64,000 bases of DNA, taken from NCBI GenBank assembly GCA_945952315.1, contig CAMFIE010000003.1, positions 62,001 to 126,000 of the forward strand, in the 5' to 3' direction. The notes under the pieces were generated by a model. It ran no database searches, was not told where the DNA came from, and worked only from the letters and a program-made list of their open reading frames with translations. The translations under genes and the position numbers were made by a program. Positions 25,167 to 35,895 of this stretch are shown piece by piece (positions within the stretch are counted from its first letter, which is position 1; each line of letters opens with the position of its first letter). The DNA is from an uncultured Rhizobium sp. (GTDB lineage Bacteria; Pseudomonadota; Alphaproteobacteria; Rhizobiales; Rhizobiaceae).

Positions 25167-26222
25167 TCATTCGAACGCTTCGGCAGCATCCAGCACGCGC
25201 TGCAATTCTGCACCGCGGGCAAAATCGGGCTCGGCAACACCTTCGCCACGGATCGCATCGATGAAACGCTGGTAAACCGTGCGGACCGGCTCCGTCGGGA
25301 TCTCCTCCCAGGTTGCCGTCATCATGTTCGGCTCCAGACAGGCGCGAAGCTGGCTCACCTGCCGCTCGAACAGCACTTCCAGCCCACCCTTGTCGCCATA
25401 GACCCGAAGCCGAAGGTCGTTCAGATGCCCGGTTGCAAAGCGGGTAGCGCTGATCGTGCCGATCGAACCGTTGTCGAGGCCGAGATGCATGACCACACTG
25501 TCATTGGCATCCAGCGTATAGTCACCGATCACCCCGCCCGGCGCCTTGTCGAATGTGACGAGGCGGCAATTGATATCCTTCACATTGCTGCCAATGATGA
25601 AGGTCGCATAGTCGATGATGTGAATGCCCACGTCCCCGAGCACGCCCTTGGAGCCATGCTTCTTGGAAAGCCGCCACAGCCACTGGCTCTCGGTCTTCCA
25701 GTCTCCCCAGGCGGGCTGGGTGAGCCAGCTCTGCAGATAGGAGGCCTCGAAGTGGCGCACCGTGCCGATTGCGCCTTCCGCCACCATCTTCGCCGCCTTC
25801 TGCAAGGCGGGAACATTGCGGTAGCTGAGATTGACCATGTTGACCACACCGGCGGCCTTGGCAGCCGCGGCCATTTCCTCGGCCTGCGCATGGCTCGTCG
25901 CCAGCGGCTTTTCGCAAAGCACATGCACGCCCTTTGCAAGGAAGGGCATGGTGGTCGAATAATGCACCTGATCCGGCGTCACATTCGAGACCGCATCGAA
26001 CTCTCCCCAGGCGATTGCCTCTTCGATGGAGGCAAATCCGTTCGGAATATTATGGGTCTCCAGAAAGGCCGCGCGCGGCCCTTCCCGCGGATCGACACCG
26101 CCAACCACATGCACGCCTTCAATGGCCTGAAAGCTTTCCACATGGTGACGGGCCATGCCGCCCGTACCGACAATCAGCAACCGGACCGGCTTTGCCGATC
26201 CCTTAGCGACAGCATCTGTCAT
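25167..26222 (-). CDS. thuB: ThuB-like Gfo/Idh/MocA disaccharide 3-dehydrogenase
   Basis: A 351-residue oxidoreductase with Rossmann motif LLIVGTGGMARHH (GTGGMA at about 19-24) and the catalytic EKP at 104-106 (VLCEKPLATS). In rhizobia and Agrobacterium ThuA and ThuB convert trehalose, maltitol and sucrose isomers into 3-keto derivatives. Gene order thuEFGKAB and length match that system. It follows thuA by 45 bp and is the last gene of the operon. The assignment to the thu family rests on gene order and domain match, not on an alignment. Confidence 0.83.
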   Translation of the reverse strand: MTDAVAKGSAKPVRLLIVGTGGMARHHVESFQAIEGVHVVGGVDPREGPRAAFLETHNIPNGFASIEEAIAWGEFDAVSNVTPDQVHYSTTMPFLAKGVHVLCEKPLATSHAQAEEMAAAAKAAGVVNMVNLSYRNVPALQKAAKMVAEGAIGTVRHFEASYLQSWLTQPAWGDWKTESQWLWRLSKKHGSKGVLGDVGIHIIDYATFIIGSNVKDINCRLVTFDKAPGGVIGDYTLDANDSVVMHLGLDNGSIGTISATRFATGHLNDLRLRVYGDKGGLEVLFERQVSQLRACLEPNMMTATWEEIPTEPVRTVYQRFIDAIRGEGVAEPDFARGAELQRVLDAAEAFE

Positions 26223-26267
26223 TGCACACCCCTTGGCAGCAATAGGAATTGGGAAGGATGGCGGGGC

Positions 26268-27053
26268 TCAGCGATAGCCCGCTTCACCCGGCTTGTGCAG
26301 GCTCGGACCGCGCTCGACGATCTTTTCCGGTGCCTTCGGCGTCGGAACGTTCGGCGCATCGTTCGGATCGGCGATGCGTGCGAGCGGGTTGTGCGCCCAG
26401 TTCACCGCATTGACGAGTACGGTCTGCACGTTCTTGTCATGATAGGTCGGATAGGTTTCATGGCCCGGACGGAAATAGAAGACATTGCCCGCACCCCGCT
26501 TGTAGGTCAGGCCCGAACGGAACACCTCACCACCCTGGAACCAGCTGACGAAGACGGTTTCAAGCGGCTCCGGCACGCCGAAGGGCTCACCATACATTTC
26601 CTCATGCTCCAGCTCGAAGTAATCCGGCAGGCCCTTTGTGATCGGGTGGTTGCGCGAGGTGACCCACAGCCGCTCACGCTCGCCCGCCTCGCGCCAGGTG
26701 AGATTGCAGGGCGCGCCCATCAGCCGCTTGAACGGCTTCGAAAAATGCGCCGAATGCAGGAAGATGATGCCCATGCCGGACCAGACGGCATTGCAGATGA
26801 GCTCGACCACCTCATCCTTCACCTCGCGGTGCGCGACATGGCCCCACCAGACGAGCACGTCGGTATTGGCAAGGCGCTCTGCGGTGATGCCGTGATCCGG
26901 CTCCTGAAGAGTGGTGGTCGAGACCGAAATGTTCGGATCGCTGGCAAGGGCATCGGCGATGCAGGCATGCATGCCGTTCGGGTAGATGCTGCGAACGATC
27001 TCGTTCTTGTTTTCATGAACGTTTTCGCCCCAGACGAGGGTTCTGATGGCCAT
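26268..27053 (-). CDS. thuA: ThuA trehalose-utilisation protein
   Basis: A 261-residue protein of the ThuA (class I glutamine amidotransferase-like) fold, with TLVWGENVHENKNEIVRSIYPNGMH near the N-terminus and DVLVWWGHVAHREV, FLHSAHFSKPFKRLMG and FRPGHETYPTYHD further on. Its length equals that of known rhizobial ThuA. ThuA works with ThuB in 3-keto-disaccharide formation; its exact chemistry is less certain. The gene is separated from thuK by 170 bp containing strong hairpins, so thuAB may be expressed at a different level from the transporter genes. Confidence 0.86.
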   Translation of the reverse strand: MAIRTLVWGENVHENKNEIVRSIYPNGMHACIADALASDPNISVSTTTLQEPDHGITAERLANTDVLVWWGHVAHREVKDEVVELICNAVWSGMGIIFLHSAHFSKPFKRLMGAPCNLTWREAGERERLWVTSRNHPITKGLPDYFELEHEEMYGEPFGVPEPLETVFVSWFQGGEVFRSGLTYKRGAGNVFYFRPGHETYPTYHDKNVQTVLVNAVNWAHNPLARIADPNDAPNVPTPKAPEKIVERGPSLHKPGEAGYR

Positions 27054-27175
27054 GGCTATTCTCCTTCAGGCGGGATGGGATCAGCGGCGTCGGGAGATCA
27101 CCGCAGATCCCGGTTTCGGGTAGCACGTGTCCTGCGCCGGTCTTCACCGGACGGAGTGGTGCGGATGATGATTAT

Positions 27176-27214
27176 GCCTTTCCGGGAGAGATTCAGTCAT
27201 CATGCCGGAAAGGC
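27176..27214. repeat. Long inverted repeat between thuK and thuA
   Basis: GCCTTTCCGG (27176-27185) pairs perfectly with CCGGAAAGGC (27205-27214) around a 19-nt loop, starting 9 bp after the thuK stop. No T-run follows. It may partly terminate or protect the thuEFGK message, separating transport from enzyme gene expression. Confidence 0.65.
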
Positions 27215-27222
27215 GCCGGTTT

Positions 27223-28230
27223 TCAACCCTCGATCGGGCGACCGGCTTCATTGAAGCGGTGCAGCTTGTCAGCTGCCGGAACCAGACCGATCCTGGTGCC
27301 CTGAGGAATGGTCAGCTTGCCCGGACGGCGCACGATTACCGGCTCATCCGAGCCGATATCGACGAACAGGTAATTGTCCGAGCCGAGATCTTCCGCATGC
27401 ACCACGGTGCCGGTCCAGAGCGCCCCTTCATTCGATACATCGATATGTTCGGAACGGATGCCGAGGGTGTGGCAGCCATGGGCGGCGGCAAAGGAACCGG
27501 TCAGGAAGTTCATCTTCGGGCTGCCGATGAAGCCTGCGACGAAGATCGAATTCGGCTTTTCGTAAAGCTCGGCGGGGGTGCCCACCTGCTCGACCTTGCC
27601 ATCGCGCAGCACGCAGATGCGGTCGGCAAGCGTCATCGCCTCCACCTGGTCATGCGTCACATAGATCATCGTCACATTGTTCATCGAGTGATGCAGCTTG
27701 GCGATCTCGAGACGTGTTGCCACACGCAGGGCCGCATCGAGGTTCGACAGCGGCTCGTCGAACAGGAAGACGCGCGGATCCCGCACGATCGCACGCCCGA
27801 TGGCCACACGCTGGCGCTGGCCGCCGGAGAGCTGCTTCGGCAGACGGTCAAGCAGATGATCGATCTGCAGGAGCTTTGCCGCATCCATCACGCGCTTTCG
27901 GATTTCATCCTCGCCAGCCTTGGCAAGCTTCATGCCGAAAGCCATGTTGTCATAGACCTTCATATGCGGATAAAGCGCATAGGACTGGAACACCATGGCG
28001 ATGCCGCGCTTCGACGGCACGACGTTGTTCACCCGTTCGCCGTCGAACAGCATGTCGCCGGAGGTAATGTCCTCAAGGCCGGAAATCAGTCGCAGCAGCG
28101 TGGACTTGCCGCAGCCGGACGGGCCGACGAAGACCATGAACTCGCCGGAGTTGATTTCCAGATCGATGCCCTTGATCACATCGAAGGCGCCATAGGACTT
28201 GCGGATATTTTTCAGTTCGATTTTTGCCAT
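27223..28230 (-). CDS. thuK: Disaccharide ABC transporter ATP-binding protein ThuK
   Basis: A 335-residue ATPase of the MalK/UgpC group. Walker [10 protein letters not shown] is at about 36-44, then the Q-loop region [13 protein letters not shown], signature [14 protein letters not shown], Walker [13 protein letters not shown] and the H-loop in [12 protein letters not shown]-terminal regulatory (MOP/TOBE) domain follows ([12 protein letters not shown] onward). It powers uptake by the ThuF/ThuG permease pair with ThuE as receptor. It follows thuG by 10 bp in the same operon. Confidence 0.92.
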   Translation of the reverse strand: MAKIELKNIRKSYGAFDVIKGIDLEINSGEFMVFVGPSGCGKSTLLRLISGLEDITSGDMLFDGERVNNVVPSKRGIAMVFQSYALYPHMKVYDNMAFGMKLAKAGEDEIRKRVMDAAKLLQIDHLLDRLPKQLSGGQRQRVAIGRAIVRDPRVFLFDEPLSNLDAALRVATRLEIAKLHHSMNNVTMIYVTHDQVEAMTLADRICVLRDGKVEQVGTPAELYEKPNSIFVAGFIGSPKMNFLTGSFAAAHGCHTLGIRSEHIDVSNEGALWTGTVVHAEDLGSDNYLFVDIGSDEPVIVRRPGKLTIPQGTRIGLVPAADKLHRFNEAGRPIEG

Positions 28231-28240
28231 TGTCGGACCC

Positions 28241-29076
<836 letters not shown>

Positions 29077-29080
<4 letters not shown>

Positions 29081-30048
29081 CGATTGGTCTCCCCTGTCAG
29101 ATCGACCTTGCCGAGCCAGATATAGAGCGCGACGAAGATCGCAAGAATGGCAAAGAGCAGCGTCGACTGCGAGGCGCCATAAGCGAACTTGTTGAAATCG
29201 ATCATGTTTTCCCGCGAAATCACCGACATCGTTTTCGTGGCTGCGGAATTGGGCGTCAGCACATAGACCAGATCGAAGATACGAAGCGCATCCAGCATGC
29301 GGAAGATCACGGCAACGGCAACAGCCGGACGGATCAGCGGCAGCGTGACCCGGAAGAAAACCTTGATCGGATGGATGCCATCGATGCGGGCGGCTTCATA
29401 AATGTCGCGCGGCACCATCTGCAGGCCCGCAAGGCAGAGCAGCGCCATGAAGGGCGTGGTCTTCCAGACATCGACGATCAGCACCGCGATCATGGCCGTG
29501 TCATTGGAGGCGGTCCAGGCGATCTTGTGATCGATCAGGCCAAGATTGAGCATGATGTTGTTGATGATGCCGAACTGGTCGTTGAGCATCCAGCTCCACA
29601 TCTTGGCGGAGACGATGGTGGGAATGGCCCAGGGAATGAGAATGGCAGCACGCACCAGACCCCGGCCCTTGAATTCCGCATTCAGCACCAGCGCCACGAG
29701 CAAACCAAGCACGGTCTCGAGGATCACCGAAATGAGCGCGAATTTCACCGTGTTCCAGACGGCATTCCACCAGGCCGGATCAACCAGCGTTCCGCGCCAG
29801 AGCATGGCACCGGAATCCAGCGTGCGCACACGCAAGTAGTTGGAAAAGCCGACGAACTTTCCGCCGTAGATATTGTCGAGCGTGGTGTCTGTGAGCGAGA
29901 ACCAGATGGTTCGTCCAAGCGGCCAGGCCGCAACCAGGAAAAGCGCCACCAGCATGGGCGCCAGGAACCAGACGGCGGATCGGGCACGCTGCTGCTGCAG
30001 GCTCAAGCCCTCATCGCGCCCGGCTCCGTTCGGGCCAGTCATCGTCAT
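29077..30048 (-). CDS. thuF: Disaccharide ABC transporter permease ThuF
   Basis: A 323-residue MalF-type permease with six spans and an EAA loop (VPRDIYEAARIDGIHPIKVFFRVTLPLIRPA). The start at ATG 30048 is chosen because GGAGGGG lies six nt upstream; an ATG 15 bp further up has no comparable site. It partners ThuG in the transporter. The gap to thuE is about 110 bp. Confidence 0.9.
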
Positions 30049-30159
30049 GATAATCCCCTCCATAGGCCTGCGGGCATGGCAGGCTCCCAATAACAAGATG
30101 GGCGGCGGTTAGTCCCGCCGCCCATCCGCGCGTATCATGCGCTCAAGCGGGGGTATGGA

Positions 30160-31443
30160 TTACCACTGGTCGCCCTTGAGGTCGGTCAGGTCAGCCTCGA
30201 GCTTGGCGAGGTTGTCTGCAGCCGAACCGTTACCGGACAGCGTGTCATGCACGGCAGACCAGAACTTGGAGGATACTTCGTTGTACTTGCCGAGGGTCGG
30301 GGCAGACGGACGCGGCACGGCATTCAGGAACACGTTCTTCCACTGCGGGATGATCGGCTGTGCCTTGGCAATGTCGGCGTCGTCATAGAGAGAGATGATC
30401 GTCGGCAGGTTGGATTCGGCGATCGCGCGCTGCTTCTGGGCTTCCGGACCAGCAAGATACATGGCGAGCGAGATCGCAGCTTCCTGATGCTTGGAATACT
30501 TCGAAACGGCTACGTTCCAGCCACCGAGCGTTGCAGCAGAGGTATCGCCCTCGCCGCCGACCGGCAGGGTCGTCACGTCGAACTTGCCCTTGACCTTGCT
30601 GTCATCGCCATTGCCGAGCGTGTAGGCATAGGGCCAGTTGCGCATGAACACGGCATTGCCGGACTGCCACAGGCCGCGGGCTTCTTCTTCCTGGTAGGAC
30701 AGAACGCCTTCCGGAGAAATGGTGCCAACCCAGCTCTTGGCGGTTTCGAGCGCCTTGGCAGCCTTTTCGTTGTTGATCGAGATCTTGCCATCCGGCTCGA
30801 CGATCTGGCCGCCACCGAAGGACTTGACCCATTCCAGCGCATCGCAGGTCAGGCCTTCATAGGCATTGCCCTGCCAGACGAAACCCCAGAGGTCCTTGGC
30901 GCCGGCTTCCCGCTCCTTGTCCTGGATTTCCTTGGCGGTTGCGGCCAGTTCATCCCAGGTCTTCGGCGGCTGCTTGCCGTACTTTTCGAGCAGGTCCTTG
31001 CGGTAGTAGAGGGCCGGGGCATCGGTGAAGATCGGCAGGGCAACGAGCTTGCCGTTCACGGTCTGCGACTGGATGATCGACGGGAAGTGCTGCGGAGCGA
31101 GATCCTTGGCAGCAGCGGAAAGATCGACGAAATGGTCGGCAAGCTGCGGCGCCCAGATCACGTCGGTCTGGTAAAGGTCGATATCGCTGTTGCCAGCGGC
31201 GAGCCACAGGCGGTACTGGCCGAACTGGTCGGACGTGGAAGCGGGCATCGGCACGAGGGTAACCTTGTTGCCGGTCTTTTCTTCCCAGGGCTTCACGAGC
31301 GCGGCAAAGTTTTCAACGGCCTTGCCGACCGCGCCGGATACGTAGGTGATTTCTTCAGCCGAAGCCGGCACGGCCGAAAACGCCGTGGACAGGGCAGCAG
31401 CCATTACAGAGCCAGCGATCAGGCTCTTGAACTTGAACGTCAT
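30160..31443 (-). CDS. thuE: Disaccharide-binding periplasmic protein ThuE
   Basis: A 427-residue family-1 solute-binding protein with a signal peptide (about residues 1-29, cleavage after PASA). The mature part has the class features WLAAGNSDIDLYQTDVIWAPQLADHFVDL, KLVALPIFTDAPALYYRKDLLEKYG and PPKTWDELAATAKEIQ. It captures trehalose-like disaccharides in the periplasm for ThuFGK. It is the first structural gene after the LacI-controlled promoter at 31527-31555. ATG 31443 follows a GAGGGAAT ribosome site. Confidence 0.9.
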   Translation of the reverse strand: MTFKFKSLIAGSVMAAALSTAFSAVPASAEEITYVSGAVGKAVENFAALVKPWEEKTGNKVTLVPMPASTSDQFGQYRLWLAAGNSDIDLYQTDVIWAPQLADHFVDLSAAAKDLAPQHFPSIIQSQTVNGKLVALPIFTDAPALYYRKDLLEKYGKQPPKTWDELAATAKEIQDKEREAGAKDLWGFVWQGNAYEGLTCDALEWVKSFGGGQIVEPDGKISINNEKAAKALETAKSWVGTISPEGVLSYQEEEARGLWQSGNAVFMRNWPYAYTLGNGDDSKVKGKFDVTTLPVGGEGDTSAATLGGWNVAVSKYSKHQEAAISLAMYLAGPEAQKQRAIAESNLPTIISLYDDADIAKAQPIIPQWKNVFLNAVPRPSAPTLGKYNEVSSKFWSAVHDTLSGNGSAADNLAKLEADLTDLKGDQW

Positions 31444-31510
31444 GGAATTCCCTCCCGGTTGGCGGCACATCTGCCGCGAAACGTCCGCTTTCGGGCTCCC
31501 TCCCGAAAAT

Positions 31511-31524
31511 CCGAAACGTTTCGG
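31511..31524. promoter_or_regulatory. LacI-type operator CCGAAACGTTTCGG
   Basis: A perfect 14-bp palindrome with the central CG typical of LacI/GalR operators, just downstream of the -10 of the thuE promoter and 68 bp before thuE. The adjacent LacI-family gene (31611-32639) is the obvious binder, repressing until a disaccharide inducer is present. Confidence 0.85.
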
Positions 31525-31526
31525 AA

Positions 31527-31555
31527 AGTTAATTCCAACTTGCCGTATCTGTCAA
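31527..31555 (-). promoter_or_regulatory. Sigma70-like promoter of thuEFGKAB
   Basis: On the minus strand TTGACA (31555-31550), a 17-nt spacer and TTAACT (31532-31527) match the -35 and -10 consensus. The operator begins 3 bp downstream of the -10, so repressor binding would block open-complex formation. Confidence 0.8.
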
Positions 31556-31610
31556 GAGGGTCCGAGCAGTCCTCGTATTTTCCCCGACCGAATTCAAATT
31601 GTGATGAAAA

Positions 31611-32639
31611 TCATCGCCTTGCTTTGTCCACCGAGCCACGGGCGATAAAATCGTGGCGCAGGACCTCCTGAATTTCGTCGAGGGGCTTGCCGGCGATCGC
31701 GCCGCAGAGATATTCCGCAAGCGGATCCCAGCTCTTTGAAAGGGGCGAATAGGTCACCGAGAGAGGCGGTTCGAAAGCGGCCGGATCGGTGTTGGGCAGC
31801 GCGTCGTCGTGAGCGATTACCGACACGTCGCGCGGCACGGACAGCCCCATATCCTTGAGCGCGCGGTACACCCCTTGTGCAATAAGCACATTCGAACAGA
31901 AGAGCGCGGTCGGGCCTTCGCCCTCGCCGACAAGCATTTCGAGCGCCGAGCGATAGCCGAATTCCTCCGTCATGTCGCCCTGTCGGACATAGCGGGGGTC
32001 CGGTTCGATCCCGGCTGCCTTCAGCGTATCGCAATAGCCCTGATAGCGGGCGAGCGCATAGGTGAAATGGGCAATCCCGTTGATGAGGCCGATCCGGCGA
32101 TGGCCTAGCGCGAGAAAGCGCGCGACGGAATCAGCCGCCACGAAATGGTTGTCGATATCGAAATACGGATAGTCCGTGCGTTCCGGCAGGCGCCCATGCA
32201 CGACGAAGGGCACCTTGCGTCCCTTGAGATAGGCTATCCGGGGATCGTCCCGCGATGATTTGGTGAGCACAAAACCATCCAGCGACCCATTGCCGATCAG
32301 CTTTTGATAAACAGCGATGATATCCTCGTCCTCCTGCGCCAGATGCAGCACGAACTGCATGCCGCGACGGGAAAACTCGGCGGACAGGCCCGCGACGATC
32401 TCGAAGAACAGGAAGTCGGAGGTGAAGCGCGGATATTTCTGCTCGACCAGTGCGACGATGCCGGAGCGACCCGAAACCAGCTTGCGAGCGGAGATATTCG
32501 GCTCATATCCGAGCGAGCCTGCCACGTCTTTCACGCGCCTGCGGGTTTCCTCATTCACATCGGAATGATCATTGAGGGCGCGGCTCACCTGTGTGACGGA
32601 CAGGCCGACCGAGCGCGCGACATCCTTGAGCGTTACCAT
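31611..32639 (-). CDS. thuR: LacI-family regulator ThuR
   Basis: A 342-residue repressor. The N-terminal LacI helix-turn-helix and hinge (VTLKDVARSVGLSVTQVSRALNDHSDVNEETRRRVKDVAGSLGYEPNISAR) are followed by a periplasmic-binding-protein-like sugar domain. It is upstream of and collinear with thuE, and the perfect operator between them fits its binding site. It presumably responds to trehalose or related sugars. ATG 32639 is the family-typical start. Confidence 0.87.
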   Translation of the reverse strand: MVTLKDVARSVGLSVTQVSRALNDHSDVNEETRRRVKDVAGSLGYEPNISARKLVSGRSGIVALVEQKYPRFTSDFLFFEIVAGLSAEFSRRGMQFVLHLAQEDEDIIAVYQKLIGNGSLDGFVLTKSSRDDPRIAYLKGRKVPFVVHGRLPERTDYPYFDIDNHFVAADSVARFLALGHRRIGLINGIAHFTYALARYQGYCDTLKAAGIEPDPRYVRQGDMTEEFGYRSALEMLVGEGEGPTALFCSNVLIAQGVYRALKDMGLSVPRDVSVIAHDDALPNTDPAAFEPPLSVTYSPLSKSWDPLAEYLCGAIAGKPLDEIQEVLRHDFIARGSVDKARR

Positions 32640-32864
32640 GCGGCATCCCGTTCCGGCCTGTCATAAAAGCCTGCGGCCAGTCGCCCGTCGGTGCCGGATA
32701 CCGAAAGGCTGCTCATGGAAAGAAAATTCGCCGATCCGCGCTGCCGGACACGCCGCGAAGCCTCCCTCACGCAAAACCGGCTCCTGACCCTCCCCCCGGT
32801 TTCGCGCCCTGTTTTAGGCAGAAGATGCGGCTTTCGGCAATCCGCTTGTGCAAACTAACGCAAA

Positions 32865-32888
32865 AAGGCGGCTCGAAAGAGCCGCCTT
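32865..32888 (-). terminator. Intrinsic terminator of the chemoreceptor gene
   Basis: AAGGCGGCTC (32865-32874), a GAAA loop on the plus strand, and GAGCCGCCTT (32879-32888) form a perfect 10-bp stem. On the minus strand it is followed by a T-run (plus-strand A's at 32862-32866). It starts 20 bp after the receptor stop. Confidence 0.9.
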
Positions 32889-32907
32889 AACTGGAATACA
32901 GGCATGA

Positions 32908-35430
32908 TCAGGCCGCTCTTACCTGCCGTGCACCTCCGGTTTGCAGCAAGCGGAAGCGGGAAACCAGGGCCGTCAACTGATCCGCATCGGCGGAAAGATC
33001 ACGGCTCGCTTCGGTCGTGTGCGCGGCGACACTGGCGTTCTGCTGGGTCATTTGGTCCATGTTGTTGACCGAACCGTTGATTTCCTGCAGCGCTGCCGAC
33101 TGGTCTTGCGCAGCGGTGGCGATGGTTTCCACATATTGGCTGACCGAAGCAATCTGACGCGAGATTTCCGCAAGCACCGCACCGGTTTCCAGCACCAGAC
33201 GGGAGCCGCCGGTCACCTCTTCGGACGATTTCGTGATCAGGTCCTTGATCTCGCGGGCGGCCCCGGCAGAGCGCTGCGCCAGTTCGCGCACCTCCTGCGC
33301 AACCACGGCAAAGCCTTTGCCCGCCTCTCCGGCACGCGCGGCCTCGATACCGGCATTCAATGCCAGAAGATTGGTCTGGAAGGCGATTTCATCGATCACC
33401 TCGATGATCTGTTCGATCTGCTTCGAGGCCTCCTCGATGCGACCCATAGCGGAGATGGCGTTTTCGACCACACTTGCGGAATTGTCTGCCGTCGACTTGG
33501 TCTGGCTGACCGCACGGTTTGCCTCGCGGGCCCGCTCGGCCGTCGAGCGCACCGTCACGGTGATTTCATCCACGGATGCGGCGGTTTCTTCCAGCGATGC
33601 CGCCTGACCTTCGGTTCGATGCGAGAGCTCGGCCGCAGACTGGGCGAGGTCTGCCCCCTTGTTCTGGATCGACATCGCATTGTCCCGAATATGGGAAAGC
33701 GTATCGTTGAGATGATCGACTGAGAGGTTGAAGTCGAGGCGCAGCTGGTCGAGACGACCACTGAATTCCGTATCGAGCCTGATGGTGAGGTCGCCCTGGG
33801 CAAGCTTGCCAAGCCCGGCGGCAAGCTGGTTCACTGCAAACTCGATCTGCTGATCCAAGGCCTGCTTTTCCTGATCGTTCCGCTGCCGTTCGGCCTCCGC
33901 GCGCTCGCGCGCACGGTTGGTCTCGATTTCCATGCGCTCCTTGGAGAGTGCATTTTCCTTGAAAATGCCGAGCGCACGGGCCATTTCGCCGATTTCATCC
34001 GCGCGGCCATCACCGGAGATCGACGTATCGAGATAGCCATCGGCAATTCGGCGCATGATGCCGGTGATCTGGCCGATCGGGCGCTGCAGGGTAAGCACCA
34101 GCGCAATGCCGCCGGAAATCGACAAGACGATCCCGAGGATGGTCGCAAGCAGGGACACGCCATTGGCGCGATCCTTTTCAGCCCCGGCCGCAACCTTCTG
34201 CATTTCGGCGAAATCGGTCAGATCCACCCAGACCGTATCAATGGTTTTCTTGGCGGTCGCAAAGGTTTCGTCGCGCTGTTTTGCAAGGTCAAGGAGGGCC
34301 TTAGCATTGGAAATGACATTCGCAAGGATTGGGCGCGTGTCCTCGGAAATGCCAGCGAGCTCATCGATATCCTTCGAGGACGTCACGATGGCGTCGAGAT
34401 CACTTTCCACGCCCTTGACCTCACCCGCCAGACGGCCAAGCGACTTCTCGTTCATGTCATTGCGGAATTCCGCTTCGGCCAGTTGCAGCGAGTCGATATT
34501 CTTCGACAGGATGCGGGCGTCCCCGAGTGCGGAATTTGCGGCAACGATGCGGGCATCGAGCGCACCGAATTGCTTGGTTGCTTCCGCAGTCCTGAGGTTG
34601 GAGCTGATGAAGAGCTGCGAGGCGATGGAGTTGATGGTTGAGAACTGCGCCTGCAGCACCTTCACCCCTTCGTCATTCAGATCACCGGCAACAAGCGGCT
34701 TCACATTCGCAACCAGCGTATCGACCGAGGTCATCACCGCCTGCTCGGAGGTCGGTACGGCCTGGGCAAGCGCATTGCGGATACGGGCAAGCTTGTTGAT
34801 CGGGTCGGCGAAGGCCTTCTGCTTGGAGGGCAGGTCTTTTGCCGAGAAGAAATTCTTCGGGATTGCGGCAAGCATGTCACGGGCACGCGCGAGAAAATCG
34901 GCCTGGCGAAGCATGTTCTTTGCCGTGCTTTCATCGAGCTGGATACGCTCTTCGACCGCTGTGGACTGGGTCGCTACATTGAGGCTCACGCCGACCAGGC
35001 CCTGTTGCGCCTTTCTCAGATCGGCAAGCTTTGCCTGCTCGTCCTGATGTAATGTCCACATTTTCTGAACCAGGGGCGAGAGGGCCTTCGTGCCTTCCAG
35101 CGCACGCTGCAGGCGGTCACGGCCTTCCGCATTCCGGGCACCTGAAAGGGTCGTATCCAGCGCCTCTTCCTGGGCTTTCAGGAAATTCTCCACCTTGGCG
35201 TGGCTCGCGTCATCGGTCACCTGGAGATATTCGTGCATGGCACCGGCGAGTTCCTTGAAACCGCTGAGCGATTGCAACACGCTGTTCGACAGCGTCATGC
35301 GGCCTTCAAGCAGACCGGAGGCATAAAGACCGGTCAGGCCGACCGCCGATATGCTGATCACAAAGGGCAGAACGAAGATCAGCACCTTTGTCTTGATGCG
35401 GAAACGGGAAAGGATCTTATCAACCAGCAT
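32908..35430 (-). CDS. Methyl-accepting chemotaxis protein with large helical sensor
   Basis: An 840-residue receptor from ATG 35430 ([16 protein letters not shown]), supported by GAAGAGG upstream. A first membrane helix (about 13-38) and a long helical periplasmic sensor (about 39-405, HBM-like four-helix type) come first. Then follow a second membrane helix ([24 protein letters not shown]), HAMP segments ([24 protein letters not shown], and a second near [21 protein letters not shown]) and a cytoplasmic MA domain. The CheA/CheW-contact tip is [20 protein letters not shown]. No C-terminal CheR-tether pentapeptide is present. The ligand is unknown. It is monocistronic. Confidence 0.9.
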   Translation of the reverse strand: MLVDKILSRFRIKTKVLIFVLPFVISISAVGLTGLYASGLLEGRMTLSNSVLQSLSGFKELAGAMHEYLQVTDDASHAKVENFLKAQEEALDTTLSGARNAEGRDRLQRALEGTKALSPLVQKMWTLHQDEQAKLADLRKAQQGLVGVSLNVATQSTAVEERIQLDESTAKNMLRQADFLARARDMLAAIPKNFFSAKDLPSKQKAFADPINKLARIRNALAQAVPTSEQAVMTSVDTLVANVKPLVAGDLNDEGVKVLQAQFSTINSIASQLFISSNLRTAEATKQFGALDARIVAANSALGDARILSKNIDSLQLAEAEFRNDMNEKSLGRLAGEVKGVESDLDAIVTSSKDIDELAGISEDTRPILANVISNAKALLDLAKQRDETFATAKKTIDTVWVDLTDFAEMQKVAAGAEKDRANGVSLLATILGIVLSISGGIALVLTLQRPIGQITGIMRRIADGYLDTSISGDGRADEIGEMARALGIFKENALSKERMEIETNRARERAEAERQRNDQEKQALDQQIEFAVNQLAAGLGKLAQGDLTIRLDTEFSGRLDQLRLDFNLSVDHLNDTLSHIRDNAMSIQNKGADLAQSAAELSHRTEGQAASLEETAASVDEITVTVRSTAERAREANRAVSQTKSTADNSASVVENAISAMGRIEEASKQIEQIIEVIDEIAFQTNLLALNAGIEAARAGEAGKGFAVVAQEVRELAQRSAGAAREIKDLITKSSEEVTGGSRLVLETGAVLAEISRQIASVSQYVETIATAAQDQSAALQEINGSVNNMDQMTQQNASVAAHTTEASRDLSADADQLTALVSRFRLLQTGGARQVRAA

Positions 35431-35895
35431 GCAAGCCTCTTCGCACCGACCGGCTGCGGAAGCGTCTGCACCTTGATCCGGTGTCCGACCTGTCTGCCGA
35501 TCCTGCTTTGTCACCCAAAAAGCGGTCAGCATTCATTGCTGGCTCCGGGCATGGGCCCGGCCTGATTCATTCGCGCCCATCGTCGCCGCCGGGGGTTAAT
35601 AATCGGTATGAATTCGATAGCGGAAAAACAGTGGGAAAATTCGGTTTTCCCGTATAGCAACCGGCCAGGAGCAGCGCTTCCCAAAAAAGGAACAAGGTCA
35701 TGCTCCCCTATCTTTTTGAGGCTTCGACCGAGAACAGCCCTTGACTTGGAAGCCCGCTCCGATGCCCCCTATTGGCACCGAAAGTGAAGAGCCAAGGCGC
35801 TGACTTTCTTTATTTATAAGAAGAGTGTGAATTTTCCGGACCGCCGCCCGACGGCCAGATCCGGGGGTTTCATCGGGGATCGACAGGAGGAATGC
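35431..35895. other. Long leader/promoter region before the FAD-GcvT gene
   Basis: 465 bp between divergent genes. It holds the hairpin GGGAAAA-TTCGG-TTTTCCC (35633-35651), a 14-codon frame with AAGGA upstream (35700-35744) and an AT-rich TTATTTATAAGAAG segment near 35810 that could be a -10 region. I see no riboswitch consensus. Confidence 0.45.

Noticed and set aside
35700-35744. 14-codon leader peptide MLPYLFEASTENSP
   Set aside because: It has AAGGA upstream but is very short, shows no run of a regulatory amino acid, and lacks alternative terminator hairpins, so it is not called as a gene.
35640-35895. Glycine riboswitch or other riboswitch before the FAD-GcvT gene
   Set aside because: A CACCGAAAG-like string occurs near 35777, but the paired elements of the glycine aptamer are absent and no SAM-II-type core is visible.
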